A DNA stretch of 64,000 bases from Algoriella xinjiangensis (GCF_900115015.1 NZ_FOUZ01000010.1:1-64000); one strand, 5' to 3'. Positions 19,543 through 28,998 are shown, counted from the first letter of the stretch. The notes: generated by a model not told the origin, from the letters alone. Numbers and translations are program-made.

Positions 19543-20874
19543 ATGGATAACTCAAATCATATATCTCGAAAAGATTTTATCAAAAATTCTGCTTTAGCAA
19601 TGGCAGGTTTAAGTTTAATGCCGAGTATTGCAACTGCATCAACACTTGTTGATTCGATAAATACAAGTTCTTTTAAAAAAATGAAATTCAAAAATGTAAA
19701 ATTAGAAACTGGATTCGAGTATGAAGAAGGTGAAGTAATCGCAACAAAAACTGGTTTATTTTGTATTGAAATAGAAAATGGTAAAATCAGTAAAATTTCT
19801 GTAAACGAACCAAATTCTAATGCAATTGATGCAAAAAGTTATTTGATGTTGCCTGCTTTTAAAGATATGCACATTCATTTGGACAAAACTTTTTATGGTG
19901 ATAAATGGCAAGCAGTTCGTAAAAGAAAAGGCGGCGTAAAAGGAATGATTGCTTTAGAGCAACAGATTTTACCTGAAATATTAAAAAATTCGACGGAGAA
20001 AGCCGAAAAATTAATTGAACTTTTACAATCAAAAGGAACTTATTTTGCGCGCAGTCATGTAAATATTGATCCAACTGCAAAATTAGATGCACTAAAAAAT
20101 CTTCAGAAAGCAATTGATAATAAGAAAAATAGTTTTGGAACTGAATTAGTCGCTTTTCCACAACATGGTGTTTATTATACAGATTCTGTCCCTTATTTAC
20201 AAGAAGCTGCTAAAATGGATATTGATTTTATTGGAGGAGTTGATCCATTTTCTATTGATGGAGCAATCGAAAAAACAATGGATTTTACAGTTCAATTGGC
20301 CTTAGATAATAAAAAAGGAATTGATATACATTTGCACGAATCTGGAGAATCTGGTCTAAAAACGATTGAATATTTGATTGATAAAGTGAATGAAAATCCT
20401 GTATTAAAAGAAAAAACTTATGTTAGTCATGCTTTTGTTTTAGGAAAATTAGAAAAACCAAAACAAGAAGAAATTGCAGAAAAATTGGCCAATGCAAAAG
20501 TTGGTATTGTTTCTACAATTCCGTTTGGCGGTTTGATTATGCCAATCCCTACTTTATACAAATATAATGTAGAAGTTATGACGGGTAACGATAGTATTGT
20601 GGATCATTGGAATACGTTTGGATCAGGAAGTGTTCTACAAAAAACAAATTTAATGGCGCAATTATATGGTTATTCAACAGAGTTTTTACTGTCTCGCGCA
20701 CTAAAATTAGCAACTGTAAATGTGCTTCCTTTAGATGATAATGGAAAACAACAATGGCCAAAAGTTAACGATCAAGCAAATTTAGTTTTTGTAGATGCAA
20801 GTTGTTCGGCAGAAGCTGTATCTCGAATTTCGGACGTAAAATCGTTGGTTTACAACGGGAATATCGTTTATTAA
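19543..20874 (+). CDS. Exported amidohydrolase-family protein
   Basis: A 443-residue metal-dependent hydrolase of the cytosine-deaminase-like branch. The metal motif HIHLDKTFYGDKW is near residue 108, a further histidine site is IDIHLHESGESGL near 265, YVSHAF lies near 307 and the GNDSIVDHW region near 352. Substrates in this branch are cyclic amides or deaminated rings; none can be fixed here. The N terminus ISRKDFIKNSALAMAG resembles a Tat signal, but the second arginine is lysine. It has its own terminator and no pathway neighbours. Confidence 0.8.
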   Translation: MDNSNHISRKDFIKNSALAMAGLSLMPSIATASTLVDSINTSSFKKMKFKNVKLETGFEYEEGEVIATKTGLFCIEIENGKISKISVNEPNSNAIDAKSYLMLPAFKDMHIHLDKTFYGDKWQAVRKRKGGVKGMIALEQQILPEILKNSTEKAEKLIELLQSKGTYFARSHVNIDPTAKLDALKNLQKAIDNKKNSFGTELVAFPQHGVYYTDSVPYLQEAAKMDIDFIGGVDPFSIDGAIEKTMDFTVQLALDNKKGIDIHLHESGESGLKTIEYLIDKVNENPVLKEKTYVSHAFVLGKLEKPKQEEIAEKLANAKVGIVSTIPFGGLIMPIPTLYKYNVEVMTGNDSIVDHWNTFGSGSVLQKTNLMAQLYGYSTEFLLSRALKLATVNVLPLDDNGKQQWPKVNDQANLVFVDASCSAEAVSRISDVKSLVYNGNIVY

Positions 20875-20886
20875 ATACATAAATTT

Positions 20887-20921
20887 AAAACCATTTAGTT
20901 GACATTTAGCTAAATGGTTTT
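20887..20921 (+). terminator. Terminator of the amidohydrolase gene
   Basis: AAAACCATTTAG pairs with CTAAATGGTTTT around an 11-nt loop, 13 bases after the stop. Confidence 0.8.
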
Positions 20922-20973
20922 TAATTATCTATAGATTTTTTCATTAAATTTAAACTTCTTTAAAATCCAACTA

Positions 20974-21411
20974 ATGAAAAATATTATTTATATCCTTTTC
21001 TGTTTTATTATTTTTTCGGCTTGTAAAAGCAATCAACAAAATTTTGACTTTTTAATTGGAAATTGGACTCGTACCAATGAAAAAGCAGGAAAAATGACTT
21101 TCGAGAATTGGAAAAAAGAAAATCATACAACTTATCTTGGACATAGTTTTACGCTAAAAAATAATGATACAATTTGGCAAGAATACACAACTTTAATCAA
21201 AGAAAATGACAAATGGTTTTATAAAGTAAAAATGAATCACGAAACATCTTCTACCGATTTTACTTTGATTGAATTTGGTGAAAATAAATTTTCTGTAGAA
21301 AATCAACAAAATGATTTTCCAAAAGTTATTAAATATTGGATGGATAAAAATCTTTTAATGGCAGAAATAACTGATGGAAAAACAACTATCCCATTTCAGT
21401 TTAAGAAATAA
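20974..21411 (+). CDS. Small lipoprotein, DUF6265-like
   Basis: A 145-residue protein with a lipoprotein signal (FIIFSACKSN, cysteine at residue 16). The mature part starts with FLIGNWTRTNEKAGKMTFENW, the pattern of DUF6265-type proteins, which are small beta-barrel lipoproteins of unknown function. It should be anchored to a membrane from the periplasm. It stands alone after a terminator, and no clear promoter box is visible. Confidence 0.65.
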   Translation: MKNIIYILFCFIIFSACKSNQQNFDFLIGNWTRTNEKAGKMTFENWKKENHTTYLGHSFTLKNNDTIWQEYTTLIKENDKWFYKVKMNHETSSTDFTLIEFGENKFSVENQQNDFPKVIKYWMDKNLLMAEITDGKTTIPFQFKK

Positions 21412-21702
21412 TCAAGTTGATGTCTTAACAAATTTTTCAGATATAAATTTTACTTCCTTCAAAAAATAGTCCTTCTATTTATCTTTAAATCATTAATAAA
21501 TAGAAAGATAAATAAAATTTACTACAACTTAATACAACGAATTTACTTTAAATCACTAGAATTAGAAAAGCTAATAAAACACTGATTAACAATGTTTTGT
21601 GCTTTTAAAAAACAGAAACAATATCCCGTAAACTAAAACAATTAAGAATCAAGAAGAAATAGCTATAAATTTATCATTCAATTAATTAACACAAATTATA
21701 AA

Positions 21703-22989
21703 ATGAAGAAAATTTACTTGAAACTGGTTGGTTTAGCCTTTGGCGCAATCATGTTTGCTAGTACCGAAACAAATGCGCAGGTTTATGTTATTGGTGGAGG
21801 CGAATATGCAACAAGCGTATCAAATGATGGAAATGTAGTCGTACTTTTTGGTATAGATAATAACTTTTATTGGACAAAAGACAAAGGTGTACAACAATTG
21901 GGAGAAATTGTACCTGGAAGTTACAATGGAGGTGTTTCTACTGTTACTGCAGATGGAAAATTAATCTCTACAAATGTTGTAGATCCAAAAACGGGGATTG
22001 GCCAAATAGCTACTTATAACTTAGAAAAAGACGAATGGAACTACTTAGGAGGACTAGGAAAAATAGTAGATAGTGATACAAGTAGCGTTTGGGGAATGAA
22101 TGCGGATGGATCTGTAATTGTAGGAATAGCTAGTGCTGCAAATGGATACGGACATGCAGTTAAATGGACAAAAGAAACAGGATTAGTTGATTTAGGATCT
22201 ACAACTCCAAACATGGCATCAAGAGCAAACTCTACAAGCGAAGATGGAACCATGATTGCAGGTTGGCAAGATGATAAATCTGGAGGTAGATGGGGAGCTT
22301 TATGGAAAAATGGCGTTCAACAATTAATAAAAGATCAATATGGAGATTCGGTTAGTGAAATTAGCTCGGTATCTGGAGACGGAAAATGGTTAGTTGGCTC
22401 TCATTTTGAATATGCAATGAGATGGAGCGAAGAAACTGGTGTTCAATTGATAACACATCCAAATGCTGATCAATTTTTTAGTGGTGCTGCAACGGCTACT
22501 AATAATGACGGAAGTGTAGTTGTAGGGTTTTACAGAGAATTTCCTGGCCCAGCAATGATGGGTGATGGATTTATCTGGACAGAAAAAACAGGTAGAATTG
22601 ATCTTAATGAATATGTAAAAAGCTTAGGTTTAGATGATTTAGGAATCACATTCTCTTTACCATATGCAATTTCTAAAGACGGAACTAAAATTGTAGGTGT
22701 TGGTAGAACAACTGAAGAAGCTGTTTCTTTTATGATTTCTATCCCACAATTAAGTACAAATGAAGTTACTAAATCAAGTTATAATGTCTATCCAAATCCA
22801 ACAACAGACGTTATTAATATCGAAACAAAAGGAAAACTATCATCTTCTATCCTATACAACATCACAGGACAAAAGGTTTTAACTTCTGACCAAAACCAAA
22901 TCAACGTTTCATCATTACCAAAAGGAACTTATATCCTAAAAACAATAATTGATGGAAATGAAAGCACAAAGAAAATTATCAAAAAATAA
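21703..22989 (+). CDS. T9SS-sorted secreted protein, HAF-type repeats (copy 1)
   Basis: This 428-residue protein has a signal peptide (about 1-25, ending NAQV), a body of repeated short units containing WTKETGLVDLG, SEDGTMIAGWQDD and SGDGKWLVG that resemble HAF extracellular repeats or a propeller, and a type A T9SS sorting domain over the last 75 residues (VYPNPTTDVINIETKGK, then GQKVL, then GTYILK). It should be secreted through the type IX system and held at the surface or released. The next gene is a close paralogue. Leader sequence AATTAATTAACACA before the ATG is shared with that paralogue. Binding partner unknown. Confidence 0.88.
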   Translation: MKKIYLKLVGLAFGAIMFASTETNAQVYVIGGGEYATSVSNDGNVVVLFGIDNNFYWTKDKGVQQLGEIVPGSYNGGVSTVTADGKLISTNVVDPKTGIGQIATYNLEKDEWNYLGGLGKIVDSDTSSVWGMNADGSVIVGIASAANGYGHAVKWTKETGLVDLGSTTPNMASRANSTSEDGTMIAGWQDDKSGGRWGALWKNGVQQLIKDQYGDSVSEISSVSGDGKWLVGSHFEYAMRWSEETGVQLITHPNADQFFSGAATATNNDGSVVVGFYREFPGPAMMGDGFIWTEKTGRIDLNEYVKSLGLDDLGITFSLPYAISKDGTKIVGVGRTTEEAVSFMISIPQLSTNEVTKSSYNVYPNPTTDVINIETKGKLSSSILYNITGQKVLTSDQNQINVSSLPKGTYILKTIIDGNESTKKIIKK

Positions 22990-23009
22990 TTTAGAATAAC
23001 AAATTCTCT

Positions 23010-23040
23010 AAACGTCGGAAATTAATTTCCGACGTTTTTG
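23010..23040 (+). terminator. Terminator of the first T9SS-cargo gene
   Basis: AACGTCGGAAA pairs with TTTCCGACGTT and is followed by a T-run, separating the two paralogues. Confidence 0.85.
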
Positions 23041-23253
23041 TTTTAATCTATTTAAAAAATTTGAAATATTACTTGAATTAATTCAAAGAATTTCCTTAAA
23101 AACAAGTATTAATTAAATCGAATAAATAATTGTTTTTCATTTAATTATATTTTAAAAATTCAGAAAACAATATGTAGTTATTTTAAAACCACATAATCTC
23201 AAATTAATAAAGCTAATTTTAACTTCAAATTAATTAACACAGAATTATTTATT

Positions 23254-24543
23254 ATGAAAAAAGTTTACTCTAAACTTAAAAATCTAGCATTTTTAACAGC
23301 GTTACTTGTTGGATCTAATTATGCTAGTGCACAAGTATATGTTGTAGGAAATGGTGAAACTGCTCACGGTGTATCTGATGATGGAAAAGTTGTAACGCTA
23401 AGTACAGTTGACAATAATTTTTACTGGACGCCTGAATTAGGAATACAATTATTAGGAGAATTAGCTGCTGATACAGCAAATGGTGGTTCGCCACTTGTAA
23501 CTGCGGATGGTAAAATGATTGCTGTTATGGTTATGAATCCTGCTGATGGTATCAATCAAATGGCTACTTATAATGTAGAAACTAAAGTTTGGAAATATTT
23601 AGGTGGTATTGGTGGTGTTATGGATAACGAAACTACTTCTGTTTGGGGAATGTCTCCAGATGGTAAGTATATTGTTGGTCTAGGAGCTACAGATGCAGAA
23701 AGTTATCATGGTGTAAAATGGTCTGAAGCAACAGGTATGGTTGACTTAGGTTCTACATATAATGATAATTACTCTAGAGCAAACGGTGTTAGTGACAATG
23801 GTAATGTTATTGCTGGTTGGCAAGATGATGATTTTGACCGATGGGGAGTATATTGGGAAAATGGAAAACAAGAATATGTTCTTGATAAAAATGGAGATAA
23901 TGTTTTAGAGTTAGGAGGTGTTTCTGGTGATGGTAAATGGATTATTGGAGCAACAGTAGACGATGCAGCTATGCGATGGAGCAAGGAAACTGGTGTAGAA
24001 ATAATTGACCATCCAAACAGAAGTATGTTTTTTAATGGTTTTTCTACAGCAATTAATGGAGACGGTTCTGTTATCTTAGGATTTTATAGAACATGGCCTG
24101 GACCAGCAGCAGCTGGTGAAGGTTTTATCTGGACAGAAAAAACTGGACGTGTAGAACTTAACGAATATGTAAAAAGCTTAGGATACGATGATTTAGGAAT
24201 TACATTTGCTTTACCATTAGGTATCTCAAATGATGGAACTAAAATCGTAGGTTTAGGTAAAACGGATTCTGGAGTGGTTTCATTTATGATTGCATTACCT
24301 AAATTAGGAACTTCAGAAGTTAACACAGTTAAATTTGAAGTTTATCCAAATCCAACAACAGACGTTATTAATATCGAAACAAAAGGAAAAGTTTCTTCTT
24401 CTGTTTTATATAACATGGCTGGACAAAAAGTTTTAGATTCTGATCAAAAACAAATCAATGTTTCATCGTTGTCAAAAGGTACTTATATCTTAAAAACTAC
24501 AATTGATGGAAAAGATGTTACAAAGAAAATTATCAAAAAATAA
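23254..24543 (+). CDS. T9SS-sorted secreted protein, HAF-type repeats (copy 2)
   Basis: This 429-residue paralogue of the preceding gene has the same architecture: signal peptide (ending ASAQV), repeated units (SDDGKVVTL, SPDGKYIVG, SGDGKWIIG, AINGDGSVILGFY) and a C-terminal type A sorting domain. Similarity runs along the whole protein, so this is a tandem gene duplication. A 48-bp block at the start of the sorting domain (24343-24390) is identical in DNA to 22789-22836. It has its own terminator, so the two can be expressed separately. Confidence 0.88.
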   Translation: MKKVYSKLKNLAFLTALLVGSNYASAQVYVVGNGETAHGVSDDGKVVTLSTVDNNFYWTPELGIQLLGELAADTANGGSPLVTADGKMIAVMVMNPADGINQMATYNVETKVWKYLGGIGGVMDNETTSVWGMSPDGKYIVGLGATDAESYHGVKWSEATGMVDLGSTYNDNYSRANGVSDNGNVIAGWQDDDFDRWGVYWENGKQEYVLDKNGDNVLELGGVSGDGKWIIGATVDDAAMRWSKETGVEIIDHPNRSMFFNGFSTAINGDGSVILGFYRTWPGPAAAGEGFIWTEKTGRVELNEYVKSLGYDDLGITFALPLGISNDGTKIVGLGKTDSGVVSFMIALPKLGTSEVNTVKFEVYPNPTTDVINIETKGKVSSSVLYNMAGQKVLDSDQKQINVSSLSKGTYILKTTIDGKDVTKKIIKK

Positions 24544-24562
24544 TTTCACATTATAATCAAAT

Positions 24563-24592
24563 AAAAAACCACTCAATTTGAGTGGTTTTTTT
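24563..24592. terminator. Bidirectional terminator with CTCAATTTGAG core
   Basis: AAAAAACCACTCAA pairs with TTGAGTGGTTTTTT between convergent genes. The core resembles those at 44381, 46718 and 49063. Confidence 0.9.
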
Positions 24593-24595
24593 ATT

Positions 24596-25072
24596 CTATT
24601 TACTAAATCCTTTGATTAGCGTTAGTGTTTTTTTATCCATTTGGTCCGCATAAAAATGTTTAATAACATCTCTAATAACCTTCTCTTTTGGCATAATGAA
24701 ACAAAATAAAGTCAAGCTCGATTTTAATTTCATTGCATCATTTTTACCAAAAATTAATTGCGGTATTGTCCCTTTATGTCGCGCCAAAAGCACAGTTAAA
24801 ACTTCTAAATAATTATGCCATAATTCCTCATCTTTTACAAAAGCACGTGCTTCTTCTTTAGATGAGATGGCAAATTCTTTTGAAGAATCACTCGATCCTA
24901 AACCCAAAACTTGCGGAAACATAAAAACCATCCAATTTGATTGTTTTTTACCTGCATGCACTTCCATCAAAATCTCATCATACACAAAACTTTGTGCATC
25001 ATGAAAACGTTTTAAATTAAATTTATCGTTCGGATTTTGTTTTTTTAGTAAATCTCCTATTTTCATAAACAA
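24596..25072 (-). CDS. DUF1810-family protein
   Basis: A 158-residue cytoplasmic protein with the family marks FNLKRFHDAQSFVYDEI near residue 18, SNWMVFMFPQVLGLGSSDSS near 44 and FVKDEELWHNYLEVL near 77. The family is widespread, calpastatin-like by name in old databases, and its function is not known. The start could also be the second methionine, two codons in. It is downstream of argS but behind a terminator. Confidence 0.8.
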   Translation of the reverse strand: MFMKIGDLLKKQNPNDKFNLKRFHDAQSFVYDEILMEVHAGKKQSNWMVFMFPQVLGLGSSDSSKEFAISSKEEARAFVKDEELWHNYLEVLTVLLARHKGTIPQLIFGKNDAMKLKSSLTLFCFIMPKEKVIRDVIKHFYADQMDKKTLTLIKGFSK

Positions 25073-25076
25073 TGAT

Positions 25077-25115
25077 TAAAAAAATACCTCATCACTACTT
25101 TGATGAGGCATTTAT
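25077..25115 (-). terminator. Terminator of argS
   Basis: On the minus strand the stem CCTCATCA and its complement is followed by a run of T, 20 bases after the argS stop. Confidence 0.8.
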
Positions 25116-25134
25116 TAAGATTTATATTTTATAA

Positions 25135-26907
25135 TTACATTCTTTCTGGTACACCGATTCCTAATAATCTTAGTGAAGATTGAATTGTGTTAGCTACCCA
25201 TTGTGATAAAAATAAACGGAAATTTTTAACGTTTTCGTCTTCATTTTTCAAAATTGGGTTATTTTGATAGAATGAGTTAAATAATTTTACAATTTCGTAA
25301 ACATAATTTGCAATCAAAGCTGGACTCATTTCTGTAGAAGCTTTTGCAATTGTTTCTTCAAAATCATTTAATGCACGAATAATTTCTTTTTCTGCTGCAT
25401 TTAATTCAATCGCTCCAAAATCAAACTCTTTTGGCGATTCTTTTCTTAATAAAGATTGAATACGAGCAAAAGTATATTGAATAAATGGACCTGTATTTCC
25501 GTTAAAATCTACCGATTCTTTTGGATCAAATAAAATACGTTTCTTCGGATCAACTTTCAAAATATAATATTTTAAAGCGCCCATTGCAATTGTTTCGTAT
25601 AAATCTGCTTTTTCTTCGTCAGATAAACCGTCTAATTTTCCTAATTCTTCAGAAATTTCTTTTGCCGTATTGTAAACATCATCCATTAATTCGTCGGCAT
25701 CTACAACTGTACCTTCGCGCGATTTCATTTTACCTTCTGGTAAATCTACCATTCCGTAAGATAAATGATGCAAAGCTGCAGCCCAAGAATAACCTAATTT
25801 TTTTAGGATTAAGAATAAAACTTTGAAGTGATAATCTTGCTCATTACCTACAACATACGTTAATTCTTCTAAAGATGGATTGTTTTTGAAACGTTCTACC
25901 GCAGTTCCTAAATCTTGCGTCATATAAACTGAAGTTCCGTCAGAACGTAAAACTAATTTTTCGTCCAAACCATCTTCTGTTAAATCAATCCAAACAGAAC
26001 CGTCTTCTCTTTTGTAGAAAACACCTTTGTTTAAACCTTCTTCAACCAAATCTTTTCCTAAAATATAAGTGTTAGATTCGTATAAATATTCGTCAAATTC
26101 TACACCAAGACGTTTGTATGTTTTTGCGAAACCTTCGTAAACCCATCCGTTCATTTTATTCCATAAAGCAATAACTTCTGGATCTTGTGCTTCCCATTGA
26201 CGCAACATTTCTTGTGCTTCTAAAAAAATTGGCGCTTCTTTTTTGGCTTCATCTTCCGATTTACCAGCAGCAACTAATTCTTTTATTTCGCCACGATAAT
26301 GTTTATCAAATTCTACATAATATTTACCAACCAAATGATCGCCTTTCATTTGAGTAGATTCGGGTGTTTCTCCGTTTCCAAATTTTTCCCAAGCAATCAT
26401 CGATTTGCAAATATGAATTCCACGGTCATTAATAATTTGAGTTTTAATCACATTATTACCAGCCGCTTCTATAATTTGAGAAACTGCAAAACCTAATAAA
26501 TTGTTACGTACATGTCCTAAATGCAAAGGTTTATTTGTATTTGGAGATGAATATTCGACCATTACTAATCGAGAATTTTCATCCACTTTTACAGTTCCGT
26601 AATTTTTATTTTGAGCATTTTGATTGAAATCTTGTAAGAAATCAACCATATTTAAACTCATATTTAAGAATCCTTTTACAACATTGAATGCTGTAATTTT
26701 ATTATTTTCGACCAAATTTTCACCGATTTTTGTTCCGATGTCTTCTGGTTTACCTTTTAAAGTTCTAATTAATGGGAAAACAACTAATGTATAATCACCT
26801 TCAAATTCTTTCCTTGTAAATTGTATTTCAACAGATTCTGGAGTAATTTGATAGACATTTTGGATCGCGTCTAAAACGTTTTGCGTGATGTGTTGTTTTA
26901 AATTCAT
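25135..26907 (-). CDS. argS: Arginyl-tRNA synthetase
   Basis: A 590-residue class I synthetase. The ArgRS N-terminal domain (about 1-100) is followed by the HIGH-type motif, here SSPNTNKPLHLGHVRNNLLG near residue 117, then the SKS-type region MKSREGTVVDADEL near 400 and the DALR anticodon-binding domain ending LRLLGIGVPERM. The ATG at 26907 is chosen: a promoter box at 26933-26940 lies inside the longer reading, and family members start close to MNLKQHITQNV. The gene is divergent from the helicase gene. Confidence 0.97.
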   Translation of the reverse strand: MNLKQHITQNVLDAIQNVYQITPESVEIQFTRKEFEGDYTLVVFPLIRTLKGKPEDIGTKIGENLVENNKITAFNVVKGFLNMSLNMVDFLQDFNQNAQNKNYGTVKVDENSRLVMVEYSSPNTNKPLHLGHVRNNLLGFAVSQIIEAAGNNVIKTQIINDRGIHICKSMIAWEKFGNGETPESTQMKGDHLVGKYYVEFDKHYRGEIKELVAAGKSEDEAKKEAPIFLEAQEMLRQWEAQDPEVIALWNKMNGWVYEGFAKTYKRLGVEFDEYLYESNTYILGKDLVEEGLNKGVFYKREDGSVWIDLTEDGLDEKLVLRSDGTSVYMTQDLGTAVERFKNNPSLEELTYVVGNEQDYHFKVLFLILKKLGYSWAAALHHLSYGMVDLPEGKMKSREGTVVDADELMDDVYNTAKEISEELGKLDGLSDEEKADLYETIAMGALKYYILKVDPKKRILFDPKESVDFNGNTGPFIQYTFARIQSLLRKESPKEFDFGAIELNAAEKEIIRALNDFEETIAKASTEMSPALIANYVYEIVKLFNSFYQNNPILKNEDENVKNFRLFLSQWVANTIQSSLRLLGIGVPERM

Positions 26908-26932
26908 TTTTACCTGTTTATTAATCGAACTG

Positions 26933-26940
26933 CAAAAGTA
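26933..26940 (-). promoter_or_regulatory. -7 box TACTTTTG of argS
   Basis: TACTTTTGCAG lies 25 bp before the ATG at 26907; it rules out a start at 26943. Confidence 0.55.
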
Positions 26941-27002
26941 CAAAGTTTCAACGAATTTGAACGGATTGATAATTGAGTTTTTAAGAATTCAATTAGAAAA
27001 CA

Positions 27003-27010
27003 TATCTTTG
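27003..27010 (+). promoter_or_regulatory. -7 box TATCTTTG of the helicase gene
   Basis: TATCTTTGCAGA directly precedes the ATG at 27015, predicting a nearly leaderless message. Confidence 0.55.
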
Positions 27011-27014
27011 CAGA

Positions 27015-28367
27015 ATGAAAGCTACATTCGCGGATTTCGAATTAACAAAACAATTGTATTCGTCTTTAGAAAAGATGAATATTACAACGCCTACACCCAT
27101 ACAAGAAAAAACGTTTAAACCGATTCTTTCTGGGCGAGATATAATGGGAATTGCACAAACTGGTACGGGTAAAACATTGGCTTATCTTTTGCCTTTACTT
27201 AAAACATATCAATATTCTAAAACACATCAACCAAAAATAGTTATTCTTGTTCCTACTCGCGAATTAGTGGTTCAGGTTACAGATATTTTACAAAATTTAG
27301 CGGAATTTATCAATGTTCGTATTTTGGGAATATATGGTGGTGTAAACATCAATACGCAAAAACTTGCGGTTTACAAAGGTGTAGATATTTTAGTTGGTAC
27401 ACCAGGTCGTATATTAGATTTAGCCATAGATAACGTACTTTCTTTTAAGGAAGCAAAAAGATTAGTGGTTGATGAATTTGACGAAATGTTAAGTTTAGGT
27501 TTTAAAGCACAGTTATCGCATTTATTTACGATGATGAGCGATAAACGTCAAAACATTTTATTTTCTGCAACAATGACAGATCAAGTAGATGATATGTTGG
27601 TCGAATATTTTAAAGATCCACTTGAAATTTCGTTGGCGCGTTCGGGAACACCATTAGAAAAAATTAAACAAATTGCGATTCCAGTTGAAAACTTTAATAC
27701 AAAGCTAAACTTGTTAACGCATCATTTAAATGATAAAGCAAGTTTTGAAAAAGTATTGATTTTTGCAAACAATAAAAAACATGCTGATTTAATTTTTGCA
27801 CATTTAGACGAAATTTATCCGGATGAATTTGGTGTAATTCACTCAAATAAATCACAAAATTTCCGTTTACGCACAATGGAATCTTTTAGTAATGATGAAT
27901 TAAGAGGTATTATTACAACTGATATTATGGCGCGTGGTTTGGATATTCCAGATATTACACACGTTATAAACTTCGAAATTCCAGAAGTTCCAGAGCAATA
28001 CATTCACCGAATTGGACGTACAGGTCGTGCGGATAAAACGGGAGATTCTATCTCATATTTTTCTGAAAAAGAAGCTGATTCTATTGAAGCGATTGAAGCT
28101 TTGATGGAAAAAGATATTTTACAACAAGCTTTTCCTATAGAAGAAGTTGCTATAAATCCTGTAAAACGTGAGTTTGAGAAGGATGTTGTAAAAATGAAAA
28201 TGCTAACAACTGTAAAAGTTGAAGAGCGTGGAGCTGCATTTCACGAGAAAAAAGATAAGAATAAAAAGGTTAATTTAGGAGGTCCTACAAAACGTAAACC
28301 ACCAAAATCTAAACCTAAAAACCGTGGTCAACAAAAACAAAAATCCCGTAAAAAAGGTAAAGAATAG
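27015..28367 (+). CDS. DEAD-box-type RNA helicase with DEFD motif II
   Basis: A 450-residue RNA helicase. The motifs appear in order: F-x-x-F and Q motif (PTPIQEKTF near residue 26), motif I AQTGTGKT near 48, Ia PTRELVVQV near 80, Ib VGTPGR near 126, motif II DEFDEM near 153 in place of DEAD, III SAT near 184, and VI HRIGRTGR near 334. The C-terminal tail (about 395-450) is very basic and glycine-poor, fitting RNA binding. It probably acts in ribosome assembly or RNA turnover. The start is fixed by the Q-motif distance. Confidence 0.93.
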   Translation: MKATFADFELTKQLYSSLEKMNITTPTPIQEKTFKPILSGRDIMGIAQTGTGKTLAYLLPLLKTYQYSKTHQPKIVILVPTRELVVQVTDILQNLAEFINVRILGIYGGVNINTQKLAVYKGVDILVGTPGRILDLAIDNVLSFKEAKRLVVDEFDEMLSLGFKAQLSHLFTMMSDKRQNILFSATMTDQVDDMLVEYFKDPLEISLARSGTPLEKIKQIAIPVENFNTKLNLLTHHLNDKASFEKVLIFANNKKHADLIFAHLDEIYPDEFGVIHSNKSQNFRLRTMESFSNDELRGIITTDIMARGLDIPDITHVINFEIPEVPEQYIHRIGRTGRADKTGDSISYFSEKEADSIEAIEALMEKDILQQAFPIEEVAINPVKREFEKDVVKMKMLTTVKVEERGAAFHEKKDKNKKVNLGGPTKRKPPKSKPKNRGQQKQKSRKKGKE

Positions 28368-28371
28368 AAAC

Positions 28372-28402
28372 AAAAAAAGCATCCAAATTGGATGCTTTTT
28401 TT
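28372..28402. terminator. Bidirectional terminator
   Basis: AAAAAAAGCATCCAA pairs with TTGGATGCTTTTTTT between convergent helicase and msrA genes. Confidence 0.9.
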
Positions 28403-28935
28403 TATTTTAAAATCTGCTTAAATTTAGATTTAAATTTAGAAATCTTTGGTCCAACTACTGCTGAACAATAAGGTTGATCTGGATTTTCGTTGTAATAACC
28501 TTGGTGATTATCTTCGGCTGCCCAAAATTTATCAAAAGGTTCTATTGTTGTTACAAATTTATCTTCGTACAAACCTTGTTCTTCGTGTTCTTTTAAAGAT
28601 TCTTCTGCCTGAACTTTTTGCTCTTCTGAAGTATAAAAAATACTCGAACGATATTGCGTTCCTACATCATTTCCTTGACGATTTAATTGTGTTGGATTGT
28701 GAATGTTCCAAAAAATCTCTAATAATTCTTTGTACGAAATAATAGATGGATCAAATGTAATTTCCACAACTTCTGCATGTTTTGTATCTGTATCACAAAC
28801 TTGTCTATACGTTGGGTTTTCTACATCGCCACCCGTAAATCCAGAAACTGCTTTATCTACTCCATTTATAAGATTATAAATCCCCTCAACGCACCAATAA
28901 CACCCGGCGCCTAAAACTGCTACTTCCTTATTCAT
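28402..28935 (-). CDS. msrA: Peptide methionine-S-sulfoxide reductase MsrA
   Basis: A 177-residue enzyme that reduces methionine-S-sulfoxide in proteins. The catalytic motif GAGCYWCVEG (cysteine at residue 12) is followed by GFTGGDVENPTYRQVCD near 33, the EVVEITFDP stretch near 54 and YRSSIFYTSEEQ near 92. No signal peptide, so it is cytoplasmic. There is no MsrB fusion. It lies downstream of the Lrp-type gene on the same strand, but a terminator separates them. Confidence 0.96.
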   Translation of the reverse strand: MNKEVAVLGAGCYWCVEGIYNLINGVDKAVSGFTGGDVENPTYRQVCDTDTKHAEVVEITFDPSIISYKELLEIFWNIHNPTQLNRQGNDVGTQYRSSIFYTSEEQKVQAEESLKEHEEQGLYEDKFVTTIEPFDKFWAAEDNHQGYYNENPDQPYCSAVVGPKISKFKSKFKQILK

Positions 28936-28960
28936 CTTCTTTATTTTACCATAAAATTAC

Positions 28961-28990
28961 AAAAAAGGCTTTCAAATGAAAGCCTTTCTT
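28961..28990 (-). terminator. Terminator of the Lrp-type gene
   Basis: AAAGGCTTTCA and complement form the stem, followed by TTTTTT on the minus strand, between the lrp-type stop and msrA start. Confidence 0.85.
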
Positions 28991-28998
28991 TTATTTTT

